DNA of 64,000 bases from Branchiostoma floridae (Eukaryota > Chordata > Leptocardii > Amphioxiformes > Branchiostomatidae), in NCBI RefSeq assembly GCF_000003815.2, contig NC_049990.1, positions 22,852,338 through 22,916,337 on the forward strand, in the 5' to 3' direction. Shown piece after piece: positions 42,543 to 54,700 of the stretch. Numbering within the stretch: the stretch's first letter is position 1; each line of letters begins with the position of its first letter. A model generated the notes under the pieces. It did not search any database. It saw nothing but the letters and a program-made list of their open reading frames with translations, and was not told the DNA's origin. A program made the position numbers and the translations under genes.

Positions 42543-45500
42543 TCAAGCCTTTAGATGCTTTGCATGGTGCTTGATGTGGTCATCCATGAATGAGGCCATA
42601 AAGTAGTAGCTGTGGTCATAACCCTGAAAGGAACCAAAATGTTTATGGTATGGATGGATTAAACCTTTAGGAAGATACATAACATATAGTATTTGGTATA
42701 TAAGTAAAGACCAAGAAGTTTACTTCTAGGGCACATGCTTTAATCATTGTAGACATTTTTTTTTGGAAATCAAATGTTTTAACCATTGTATCAAAGAAGA
42801 CTGTGACCTCTAGGTACATGAGTTGCAATCACTGTACTGGTTAAACAGAAAACTCTTTACAACATCTAAAGGACACGTGTTTCAAAAATTGTAGCCTAGA
42901 ACTAGAAACTGTACATAACATGATATATATGTATATTAGATTTATGATTTACATAAGATCAATGTTCTTGCTATGATGAAACACTGGTGTAATATCAGAA
43001 CACAAATAAATGTCCACACCTGGATACGATACGCAGATTTCTTCCCGACGTTATAGGTAATATTGAAAGGACTAAGTGTTTTAATAAATCAGACTTTGTA
43101 ATTGCTGTTGTTACAATTTTTGGTTCAAGAACACCAAGTTTTCTCAACTCCCGGTAAATTTTGCATTGAATTGTGTGTTTTCTTGAGTGGGTATGACATA
43201 AAATTTATAATAATACAACACAGTGTATTCCACATCACCCTCGGTCCCAGCAAGCCACCCCACCCCCCGCTGGTCAGATCGCCCTCCGGTCTCCAGCAGT
43301 AGGGTGAGCCTTCCTACAATTGGGCTGGTACCTTGGGTGATACGAAACACATTGTGTTGCATTCTACATATCTAGTCTAGGAGAAATGGATCATAAGCAG
43401 CATGCCTACCTCCTGCATCCTCAGCACCACAGGCACCTTACTCTCCTTACAGGCAGCTACGAAGTTGTCAGGGAGCAGCTGGCCCGCAGGCAGGAAGTTA
43501 TCAGCCTTGCCCTGGGGTTTCAGACAGGGTGTTAGTAGTTCATACTTAGGTCTAACGCTGTTATAAAGCTTATGGAATTCTTGTAAACAGGTCTAACATG
43601 CAAAATATCTATGGTATTTATTGATAGACCAATACTCTCTATGTGAAATTGTATATTTTTTTGGAGCTCATGTGTAGTGTACAACTACAAATTACTTATA
43701 ATTAAGGCTACTTTCTTTTACTAATGAACAAACTACTTGGCAATAAAATTTGAAAAGAGACTGCTATTACTGTCAATAATTGTTTGTATTTTGATCTCCA
43801 TTATTGTTACATGCTTCATACTACTAGTATTGCTTCTTGGAGTCATTTACAGTTTTGAATAAAAAGTGCAATCAAAACTCACAGAATTTGTAAACAGAAA
43901 ATTAAACAAAATCATATGTGGCAACTATAAGTGAGTGGAATAGGTCAGTGTTCAAAATAAAATGATGTCTTAGAGAGAAGTAGAAGAATGCACTTAACAA
44001 AAAAGATGACACCTCCCTACCTGATCAATGAGTATGTCCACTGGAGGCCCTTGGTATTTCTTCACTAGCTCACTAGCATCATACTCCTGCAGATAGCAGA
44101 AAACAAAGGTTCTCATTTCAAACACTTGAGGCTTTCATTGTGAAGTAACATGGACGCTCAGAATTCTACTGGGTGCGATAATACAGCCATACAAAAAGTT
44201 GTTATAGAGGCCTTCTGAAGGTTGTCTTGAAGTTGAACACATAAATATCTGAAGTGTATAGAACTCAGGATTACTGATGCTACATTACTACGTCTCTTTG
44301 AACCACTCATGTATCTTTTCACAAGTGGCGATATTATGTCAAAATTATGGCATCAATCATAAACTGTACGCAGCATGCAAAGTAAAGCGTACCTGCACAC
44401 AGCATTAAGTACAATATTAAGTTTCTTATTACCCAGGTAAGAAGTTCGTGGGTTTTCACAATATATAATTAAATGGCAAATTATTTTCTAAACTCATTGT
44501 TTGCTAGTATAGAATGGTTACCTTCCAGGTTTCTTTGTTACTTCCCAGGTAGCCAGAAAATGCCTTCTGTCCCCAGGGACAGTTTATCGGGTTGCAGATG
44601 GGGGCAAATGCTGAAACCGACTGAAGGGGAGAAAAAACACAAAGGGTAAAATAAAAAAACAAATGTTCTTGGTACTTTTCTATAACATGCCTATCCACAT
44701 ACCTGTCCCTACTGCTATTTGCCATCCACAAAGGCCTGTCCCTAGTGCTGAACACCATTCACACACTATCCCTGGTGCAGAATACCATAAATACACTAAC
44801 AAACCTGTCCCTGGTACTGAACACTATCCACACACAAGTAAACATACCTGTCCCTGGTGCTAAACACCATTCACACACTAACAAACCTGTCCCTTGTGTC
44901 TGATACCATTCGCACAATGACATATACCTGTCCCTAGCGCTGAACAACATTCACATACTAATAGAGCTGTCCCTGGTGCTGAATACCATCCATACAAAAC
45001 ACACCTGTCCCTGGTGCTGAATACACACTTATCTGCCCCTGGTGCTGTACACCACACACTAACATACCTGTCCCTGGTGCTGAACACCATTCACACACTA
45101 ACATACCTGTCCCTGGTGCTGAACACCATTCACACACTAACATACCTGTCCTGGTGCTGAACACTCCACTAAGATAAAGATACACTTCACCAAATTTTTG
45201 ACTGATTATCATCCATACACCCTATAGCACTGAACTATCATACAGACCCTGTATTTCCCTGGGTTCTTCAGATAGCAGATCAGCGCACCATGTCCACCCA
45301 TGCTGTAGAGATGACACAGAGTGGTCAGGGCATAGAATCATATCGTGACAAAATACAGGAATAGTTTAGTGGCTAACACAGGCAAGAAATGACATGATTG
45401 CTACTCATTAGGCAAAGACTATGAATGTGTGCCATTGTAACTGGAATAGTTTCACCTGAACAAATCATAAATTTAGACCAAACATTACAATGAAGTATTA

Positions 45501-47775
45501 TAGCTCTATACACATCTAACTACCTGTTTTGAGATCTAACTACCTGTTTTTAATGTACTGCTAACTTTTACTAGCCATAACAAAATTTGCAAATGCACAT
45601 GTAGGTCTATGATATTCAAGATCAATTATTTCATACACAGCTTGTCCCAAGTTTTAAGATTAGCTATTGTCAACATTTTGTTCTATCCATAACTTATGAA
45701 TGATCAGGGCTCGAAATACCACATGCATAGTTTAGTGCAGGTAAAATTGGAGCTGTCCAGGTATTTCTGGTGTCTACCTGCACCTAACCTACACTGGTCC
45801 ATGTACTGGGTTTTATACATAAATGTCCTATGGTGTAGGTGCATGTGGATGCATTGAATGTTACCACCTACAAAGTATAAAAGAAAAAAATAGTAATTGT
45901 TCCTGAATAATTTCAATATGACCCATACTTCCTAAATTCATAGTGGTGCAGGTGAAATTTGTCTGGTGCAGGTAATTTTCAATGGTACTGCACCAGTGCA
46001 TGTATGCAGAAAAAAGGATTTCGAGTGCTGATGATGTATCAGACTCTCTCCCCTTACCTGTGACCAAAGATAGACTGCCTGTCAGAGTCCACTGGGAAAC
46101 TGCTGTTCACCACTGAAGGGAGCTGAAAGTAGAACAAACATGTTTTGTACATTAGACAAAAAATCATGGCCTTTTGAAAGATCTTACAAACATTGACTGC
46201 AACAACCTAACAAAAGAGAGGTAAGGCCAATATTCATACTGATAGGTCTTGAATTATGTGGTAGGCTAGAAGTAATCTTTAATTTGTTTTTGAGACTACA
46301 CCATGATTTAAAACATTAGGTGATACAATCTGTGGGAAATGTATGTTGAGGCCCTCTGTTCCCTACCTCTTCAGTAACGTATGAATACATCCTGTAGTTG
46401 GTCTTCCACTTGTCTTCTGTGGCGTTCACATAGAACCCTGCTCCTGTACCAAAGTCCCAGCCGTCCTCCTCTCCCTCAATGTTGCAACCACCTAGGAATG
46501 GGGTAAATCTGGTCAACAGCATCCCATACATACATAACTGCAAACATATATCATTTGATTCTGAGGACTACCTTCCTTTTGAGATGGCTTTTTTTTAATT
46601 GCTAGATATATCAATACACCTCAGCTTATCAAATAACTAGTTAAAAAAGAGACTGTGAAATATTATGGGAAACTAAATTATGAGCGCTTGAAACAATTCC
46701 TTACTTCGCTGATATATAGGGACCAATTAGCACCCTTGTCCAAAATATGGACGATTCCAGACGTTAACGTGGTCAAGGATCCCAGACGGAACAGCAGAGA
46801 AGCGACTGTATATAGTGTATACAACAAACGCTGGAGCAAACTACTTTCCGTATGGTGCCCAGGCACATAAATCGGGTATCCCTGTTGGATACTGCCTTAC
46901 CACCAATAGATCTACTTGGAGATTAAATCCCCATACTCACGAGGGCTGGTGTCGGGAGCGATGATGATGATGCCATGCTCGGCAGCCGCCCGCTGTGCGC
47001 AGGCCTTGGTGACGAAGTTCTGTTCGGTACAGGTGAGCCCGGACAGCCAGTACAGAACCGGACACTTCCCGGACTCTGCCTGGGGCGGCAGGTACACACC
47101 GAAGTTCATCTTACACTTCAGCTGGGTGCTGTGGGATCAAAGAACACAATACTTCTTTAAACCATAGGAATAGTACTAGTACATCAATGAAGGGTAGACA
47201 TACACTTGCAAGTTGTAAGATACACCAAATAGCAGTTGCTCTATAGAAACTGGATATCATTTTGGAAACAGTCAAACGTTTCAGGTTGCATCCACTATCT
47301 TTTGTCAGTGACACTAAGAAGATCTGTTGATGAATAAAAGTGGTGAATTGTGAATCATTTGCTGCTTTCGTTTGGATCACGGGATAGAAGAGAATACTGT
47401 GAAATGACTTGACTTTATGGGGCTTAATTTTTCAGGAGAAGAGGAAAGTGTTGTTCTGGAAGTGTAGTATTGCAAAGTTCACAGTTCAAACTGTTGTAGT
47501 AACACAATGCAAGTCAAGACAAGGCATATGTTTGCACTAAGTTCACAGTGACTTCTCAAAACAACAAAGATAAAACCACTGTGGATATTTCACAGTTAAC
47601 AGTGCTTCCTTATTCAAAACCATAGGTAACTTCATCAGACATATATATACAAATATACTGCATAATGTTACATTGATACAGGAATTTTGTACAAAGATGT
47701 AACCGACCTCTCGTGAGAGAACACCTTCTGAAAACCACCAAACATCTTGTTGCAGGAGACCTCGGAGACTGCCAT
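42543..47775 (-). CDS. ESD: S-formylglutathione hydrolase / esterase D, 282 residues
   Basis: Nine coding exons join in phase: 47775-47708, 47128-46941, 46491-46367, 46122-46058, 45302-45248, 44620-44522, 44086-44021, 43511-43410, 42623-42543. They total 849 nt including TGA, giving 282 residues, the family's usual length. The enzyme hydrolyses S-formylglutathione to formate and glutathione in cytosolic formaldehyde detoxification. Recognisable segments are [53 protein letters not shown] (nucleophile Ser, its codon split between exons), SAFAPICNP...[13 protein letters not shown], a DILIDQGKAD-type Asp region and GYDHSYYF with the catalytic His. An acceptor eight bases before the ATG (CCTGTGCAG) implies a noncoding first exon. 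A possible donor for it is GCGCAG|GTGCGT at 48256. Introns hold a minisatellite and two MITEs. Very sure of identity. Confidence 0.95.
43213..43362. mobile_element. About 150-bp inverted-ended repeat in ESD intron
   Basis: Left ACAACACAGTGTATTCCACA and right GTGATACGAAACACATTGTG are imperfect inverted copies. A related sequence lies at 20160-20370. No transposase; superfamily unclear. Confidence 0.55.
44690..45165. repeat. 39-bp minisatellite in ESD intron
   Basis: About eleven units of ACCTGTCCCTGGTGCTGAAC... followed by CACCATTCACACACTAACAT, some shortened. On the transcribed minus strand each unit reads ...CAGGGACAG|GTATGTTAGTG, so nearly every unit carries a good 5' splice-site match. 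It lies in the intron 44621-45247. Confidence 0.9.
45705..46030. mobile_element. Second copy of the CAGGGCTCGAAAT MITE, in ESD intron
   Basis: The ends CAGGGCTCGAAATACC and GGATTTCGAGTGCTG, and the same GTGCAGGTA-rich inside, match the copy at 41297-41613. It is more diverged at its right end. Confidence 0.8.
46123..46940. other. ESD introns around exon 46367-46491, no further feature
   Basis: A 71-codon plus-strand open frame at 46655-46870 shows no recognisable domain and lies antisense within an intron. I do not count it as a gene. Confidence 0.4.
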
Positions 47776-48703
47776 CTTGATTGCTGCACAGGTGGACGAA
47801 TCCAACCGAAAAGTTTAGACAAATTATCCTGAACTGTCAATGAATGTAGATTACACTTACTATACAAGCCAAGCGTGACATGCAGTGCTAACAGATTGTA
47901 GTTTTTTGGTGTTGCATGTCCAGATATGCTTATAGAGTGGTTTTACTAGAAAAGAACTATCGTATAGTGTCTAGCTGCCCTGGACACGGCACACAGCACT
48001 CTGACACACCCCCTTCTTCCACCAACCCCCCTCCCTCCAATTTTCACGTGCCTACTTCCATGCCACATTCACAAAAGGTTTGATAAAATTTATGCATGTC
48101 ATTCCTTAAATCCTGATCTATCACTTAACACAATTCATCAGTCTAAAACACCATTAGTACTTGCATATGTTCATCAACAATTACCAAAGAAAACGTCAAA
48201 TCTTACTTTTCCAGACCTGTGCACGCATGGAGGGGCAAAGGTCATAGTAACGCACCTGCGCAGTAAGAGAGGGTTGGAATGGAATTTCTGATGTCGCATA
48301 TTTATTTTCTCAGTTTCTCATGTTTTAAAACAAGCTACCTGCTCATTTTGTAATCAAATACACTTATTTTAGGTTATTTAAGGAAATTTTTGGCACCAAA
48401 CTTGTCTATTTTTACAACAATAGCCAAGTCTGCTTGTACAACGTCCCTTCAAATTTTGGACTAGTCCTAGGGTTACTTTCGGTCATTCCAGGTGGCAATA
48501 TGGAAGGGAGCTTTCCGAAACGGCATCTTGCTCTGGATAAAACACCGGTTAGAACAAGAACTTGACCATCGCCGCTTTCCTCAACGCTAGGACAGTGACC
48601 ATAGAGTAGGAAGATGCACGCGGTGAAGTTTTGGACCATCTAGGCGGTTGGGATAGTAGAAAAACATCGCAGAGAAGTGATCGTCGAGGGACAGAGAACA
48701 AAA
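47776..48703. promoter_or_regulatory. Shared upstream region between ESD and the transporter-like gene
   Basis: The two genes are head-to-head with start codons 928 bases apart. The region includes a likely noncoding ESD exon end at 48256 and a GC-richer stretch at 48480-48700. No TATA box is evident. A bidirectional promoter is inferred, not shown. Confidence 0.5.
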
Positions 48704-51700
48704 ATGGAGGCAGATACTGATCGATTGACGGAGCGGCGAGACTCGCATGACTCCAGCCCTCGGGCGAACATGTACATTGTTTACATACAATGCTGTAAGT
48801 ATAACGTTATAGGTAATAAGTTTCCACAGGAACTGTCGTTACAAGAGCTATGTATCTGTACGAAGTAGTTAAACAGGTTGTATTGGTGAGGGGCGGGGCT
48901 CTATGTATAATTTATTTACTAGGTATCCGAATCCTAGATATTTCTAACAAGCAGTATTATGAAGAAAAATTCATATAAGATGGTAAATTGTGATTAAGAC
49001 ATACGACTTTGTACATTGAATTTGTGACCAGCAAAGTATCAATGGTGATATATACGATATATGTTGATTTGCCAGGGAATAAAGAACAAAGAACTGACTC
49101 TAAATTAATTTTGATAATGTATGGTGTAAGCATACTGGGTATCGTAACAGCAGTATACTGTATTGGCGGGTATATTAGCTTATAAATCATAAGTTTAAAG
49201 CTACGTTTCAAATCAAGACACATGTTGTCATTCTTGTCCCTGTTGAACGTGTCCAATTTTGGCACCATATGGTAGCTTCAGTTCTAGTATGGAACGTTAA
49301 TTTTCTACATGCCAATTTGCTATGCTTCCTTGATACAGAATTGGTATATGATTAAATCATTATAAATCATCGGTTAGAACAAAGTGAGATTCAATGTAAT
49401 TTGAGAGAGGCTATGGTGTATTTGCAAGTGTTTAATAGCATACACAATAAGTACTAGTAAGCATTGTGGACATCTGCTAGTGCTCTTTAGAATATTATGA
49501 TACATGTATTGATTTGTCATTTTTACAGAAGATCAACTGAAGTATTTTGAATTAGTATGGTGTATATATACACTACAATATGTCATCCTGTCACTTGGCT
49601 ATTGAAGGATGTACACATATTTACAGTATACAATTGTCTGCATATGTTTAGGGAACAGTGGTACTAGATCATAGATGTGACCATGTGATAGCATACTGTA
49701 AAATGGGAATGTCTCCAGTAGTTTTGTATTCGCTGTTTTTGTGCTTGGTGAAGTTTTTGCTGTGAATTTCAAACCAACTCAAAAATATTCATTCCATCTT
49801 CTGCCCACCTACCTTTTTGTAAACTTAAAACCACCATGTATAATACAATTTCTCCCTATCGCAAAATTGAATACTTGCAAATATTTTCTGCCTTAACAGT
49901 ATTGTCTCCCGGATATTCCCATACTACTGATCAACTTGTGTTGTTCAATGTCAGCAAAAGTTCAGGACACCAAAATCAGATTATTCATAATACCGGTGTT
50001 TGTGACACTTGATGAAGTAGTCTTTATATTTTGACATTTTTGTGTGAAATATTTTATTTGTATAAATTTTTATGTATTTCATCTCAAGACAACTGGGCAG
50101 TCCCTACAACTTAATGTTGATTCCTAAGAGGGCCTAATATATACAAAACAACACATTTTGCATTCAGTTCAGTGGAGACAACCATGAACAATATCTTATC
50201 CATTTTTTTTGTATTGTGTTTTCCATTTCCTTTGCTCATCAATCTAACTTGCAGGTTAAAGTTAAGATATATAGTTTTTTGTTATTCATACTAGCTTTAA
50301 AAACCCTTCATTTCTTCAAAGAGACATGCCTACTGACATTAGATGTAAGCCATTCTATATCAGAACATGGTTTAATAGATGACTTCATCTAAAATTCATA
50401 TTTTGTTTTCCAGACTTTGTGACAATTGCAACTATTCTGGGTACAGGAATTCTTGGTGAGTATTGTACCTCCCAGGATCTCTATTGATAAATACTATATC
50501 AATTCATTAAAATATCACGGAAACTGAAATATATATATAACTCAAATGATAACATTGTGATTTGCATAATATTTGTACCAGCTATACAAGCACTGGGTAT
50601 GGTTCAACAAGTTTAACTTAAGAGTAGGAATGTTTATGAGAAAAACAAAGTACATTATTCCCAGCCAAATATTTATATTTGTATTTATTAGAAATAAATC
50701 ATGTCCTTACACTGGGTCTACCAAGGCAGCTCTTTCTGGTAACGATAGGCCCACAAAAATACAGACTAACATACAATTTAAACAGAAAACCTATGATAAA
50801 TGGAATGTAATAATCCAACGTTTCAGTGACCACCTGTTACCTTCCTCAGGGCAATGATTTATTACCAATGTTCCTACCTGATGAAATTATTCTTGCAGGA
50901 ATGTTTGTTGTTTACTTTTTGTTTGTTGTACACTTCAGGTCTCCCAGTGACACTATCTCACTCTGGACTGTACCCATTCCTGGTGTCCTTTCTCATAGGA
51001 TTTCTTGTACAGGTAGGTGTGAGGTTTTTCTGTACTGCCAGGCTTTCTTCAGTCACAGTCTGGATGCTGGTGTTTTGGTTTGGTTTGGTTTGGGACCTGG
51101 ATCTATTTAACGTCCTTTCCAAGGAACGTCCTTAGCATAAGCACTGCAGGCCAGAATATATGCTGGGCCAAAGTGTAAATTGTACCCACAGGTGTACGTT
51201 ATGTTAGGAAGTATATACCTGCCTGCTATACTGGCCTTGTTAGTCTGTTCCCTCATTTCTAAGGGGGTAAAGTTTTTCAGTGGACTAAAGGTAACTAGGC
51301 TGGCATCCATCAATCAATCTTGTAACCATGACAATCTAGAGTGGTCGGTTATGAGCTATGATTAACAACAGCTCAGCAAATAACTCAATGTGTCCAATAT
51401 GAACGATGGTATGAAAGCAAATAAAGATTTTTGATGTATTTGCACACAAAAATGAATCAGTGGTATTAAGGATATATATGTGGAATCTGTACAAGATTAT
51501 CAAAATAAGCTTAACTGAGATATTTGGATCATCTTTACTACTTACAAAAATTTGATTCATAACCATTTGATTCATAAACATTGCACATTTCTTGCCTTGT
51601 AGACATTGAACATTTATCTACATCTTTAATAGATTGGGCGAATTGTTTTAGTTTGATTGCGCCACACAGTAAAATAAAATGATGTGTTTAAATTCTTTGT

Positions 51701-54700
51701 CTTATATGCATATTATTTATATTCTATCCAACAGTGCTTGCTGGTGTATTTCTTTGTGGAGATCCTACAGAGAGCATATGCAGCTCAGGAGCAAATATCC
51801 AAGGTAGGTTGTGCTTTTTTCTTTCCATGACAGCAACTGCAACTGCAGTGCAAGAAACCAATGTACCTGAAACGACATGAGCTGTAATTTCCAACACAAA
51901 ATCAGGCTCAGTAATACAAGTTTTTCAACTGTTCAACTGTTAAGGGCAACCTAAGCAATATCAACCTGACTCGGGCCTGTAGAACTTTAAGACCCCGTTC
52001 ACACTCAAAAAAATGAAGCGGCTTCAACGTGGAAGCCGCTTGATCCGGATCGTTTTCTTGAGTGTGAACGCTCCAAGCGGTTTGGATTTTCACCGATCCG
52101 GCTCGTTTGCAATCCATCCCTGGGAGGTAGTTTGAGACACTTGTGAACAAGCCGCTTGGCTGAAATCGCGAGTGTGAACGCAACGCGGGATAGATTCTAT
52201 GCAAATTTCCGATTTGCCCCCTGTTGGAGGTTATATATCCAGGTATCGGGAGCAGGAACACACGCCACCTTGACAGGTTTGCTCACGTTACTGATTTTTG
52301 TGCCCAATGATAATGTCTGGAAAGGAAAAAAATCGCTGTAGGTCAAGGCAAGCGGAATGGGAAGCAAACAAAGCTTTTTTTATCACGCGAAGAGAGAGGA
52401 AACACAGCAAGCTAAAAAAAAAAAATCACAAAAAACAAGCATATCTTTGAACAGCTTTCTCTCTGGATCATGATATAAGACTATTAAGAGTGGGTTTGAG
52501 AAAACCTACAAACAATGTTGTAAAAAAGTACCTGAAGTCCAGGTACGGAATTGTGTGCGATTAATCGGATTGTCTGAAATGAGTGTGAACGTAATTTTTT
52601 TGAAGCGGCTTGCACGTTCAAGCGGCTTCCACGTTCAAGCCGCTTAATTTTTTGGGGTGTGAACGGGGTCTAAGTTTCAAAAATCTTTTCTTTGTGAGTT
52701 TGTCACTTTTCTACTTGATAAGAGGAAAAACAACTCTATTCCATTACATGCTAACATTGATTAGGCAAGAGCACCTTGACAGTCTGTGATCTTGATTTTT
52801 TGTGGTTTCAATAATTAAACAACACTGGCCTGTTTTTGTGCCATGATGTTGCTTAGGTTGCCTTTAATCTAAACTGCTTAACCATAAAACTTCATCTGTT
52901 GACCAATCCAATGATTCAAAACACCAGAAACAATTACAGAGAAATACCATATGGTGCTTCTAGAGTGCTTTTAGGAAGAAAATCCACTATGTAATATAAC
53001 CATGTCCTCTATGAGGACAAGCATGCACATTTTCATATCTATTCTTATGTGACATAAGACATAAACTAAAAGGAGATAGAAATCACAAGACTTCGTAGAT
53101 GCCCCCTGATGTAACCAGCATCATAAAATATGCATAGAAAAACTTGACCTAGAATGCGAGGGCAGTCTCCCTAAAGACCCTAATTTGGTTACAAATGGTA
53201 CCCAGTTGTAATCGTGTTGTCGCTTGTACACACTTTGTTAAAATGAAACCTTGATGTTTGTAATTTTGAAATATTCTACACAATTATTATTGAGAAAGTA
53301 TTTTTATATGGATGTAAGTGTTAAACTTTAAGAATGCTTGTCTTATCTTAAAATTTGAAAGATAAATTCTTGATTGTGTAATATGCATGCAGACATAATG
53401 TTATGGATCATCAGATTATTTACAGTCATCTATTTTCATTGTTGCTAATGCTTTGTATTCTTGAGTTTTTCATGTCTTTACCTTATGTTAAATTTTAGAA
53501 CGTAGCTTTACAAACTAGGGTAAAGTTTGTTTGTTTTTCCATTCACCAAGAATAATTACCAGATGTTACTGTCTGGTATTTGGTACACATTTACAAATGT
53601 ATATCTATGGAGCATTCATTTGCTTCCAACATCTGTTTTTTTGTGTTTTTTTTACAGCATTTTTATATTGTTTTTCCTAGTCAGTAAAAAGGAGGACTCC
53701 CTCAGTCTACTGAGATGATTAGATGCTTTTTGAATACTTTTTTTTTAGCCAAACTTATTAGAGAATTGAGTACAAAAACTGTCTTTGCTTTTGAAATTCA
53801 AAGTTTTACGTATTTTCTCTAACTGCATACGATAAGTGGGGTGGTTGCTTCTGGACAGAGAAAGACCCTCTGTTATCGAAATCCAGCAAGATTCATCCAC
53901 TGCATGTTGTGGCACGGGTGAAGGTGTGTTGGCCACCACTTGCTTGGGTGATAACTTAATGTACAAATGTAGAGGTGGTGGAAAGTACTAGTAGTCAAAA
54001 CCTTCCTTTCTGTAGTTCATTTTAGAAGCGCTTTGACTGAAAAGCTGACTTAACATCATTCTGTCACAGCTTAATTCTTTATCAGTCATGCTATTCCATG
54101 CTTTATCTTTAATATTTTGATGTAAGTACATTTCATGTACATAACACAACAGATCTACAATAAAAGTTTTAATGGATCTGAAGTAGTAGTTTTCACACAT
54201 GCGAGTTCTTCTACCCAACTTTCAAATCCACTTCTTCAGCATTAGCAAGCTGTTCTCATACTCATAGACCATTAAGATGATCATTTTAGAAACAAGAAAA
54301 TTGTACTCAATTGTACCCATGGAAAGTTTTAGGACTCCCCTATAATTGTGTCTGACTCATCATATCATACAGCTGTTACACACAGGACCGCTTCAGGCAA
54401 CAAAGCTCCTAACACATGTACAGTTAATGTTATATTACTGTTGTCAGCAGCAGAAAAAAATCAATATAGGAGAGAAGAATGTGTTGAAATTGTCATTTGC
54501 ATAAATTTTAATGGATAACATGACAAATATCTCTCAGAATTCATTTCATGTTGTTGATTTTTAGTCAGCTTAAGTTTCACAGTATTATGTCAGTATTTAC
54601 AGACATCCAAAGCTAGGAAATGAGTCTTGAGAGTTTGAGGTGTCATTATATAGTACAATATTGCACTGCTGAAGTTGAGCCTGTCATTCTCTATGTCACC

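Noticed and set aside
44504-45212. Minus-strand frames such as repeated [10 protein letters not shown]
   Set aside because: Translation of the 39-bp minisatellite, whose length is a multiple of three.
46655-46870. 71-codon plus-strand frame in an ESD intron
   Set aside because: No homology recognised; antisense and intronic.
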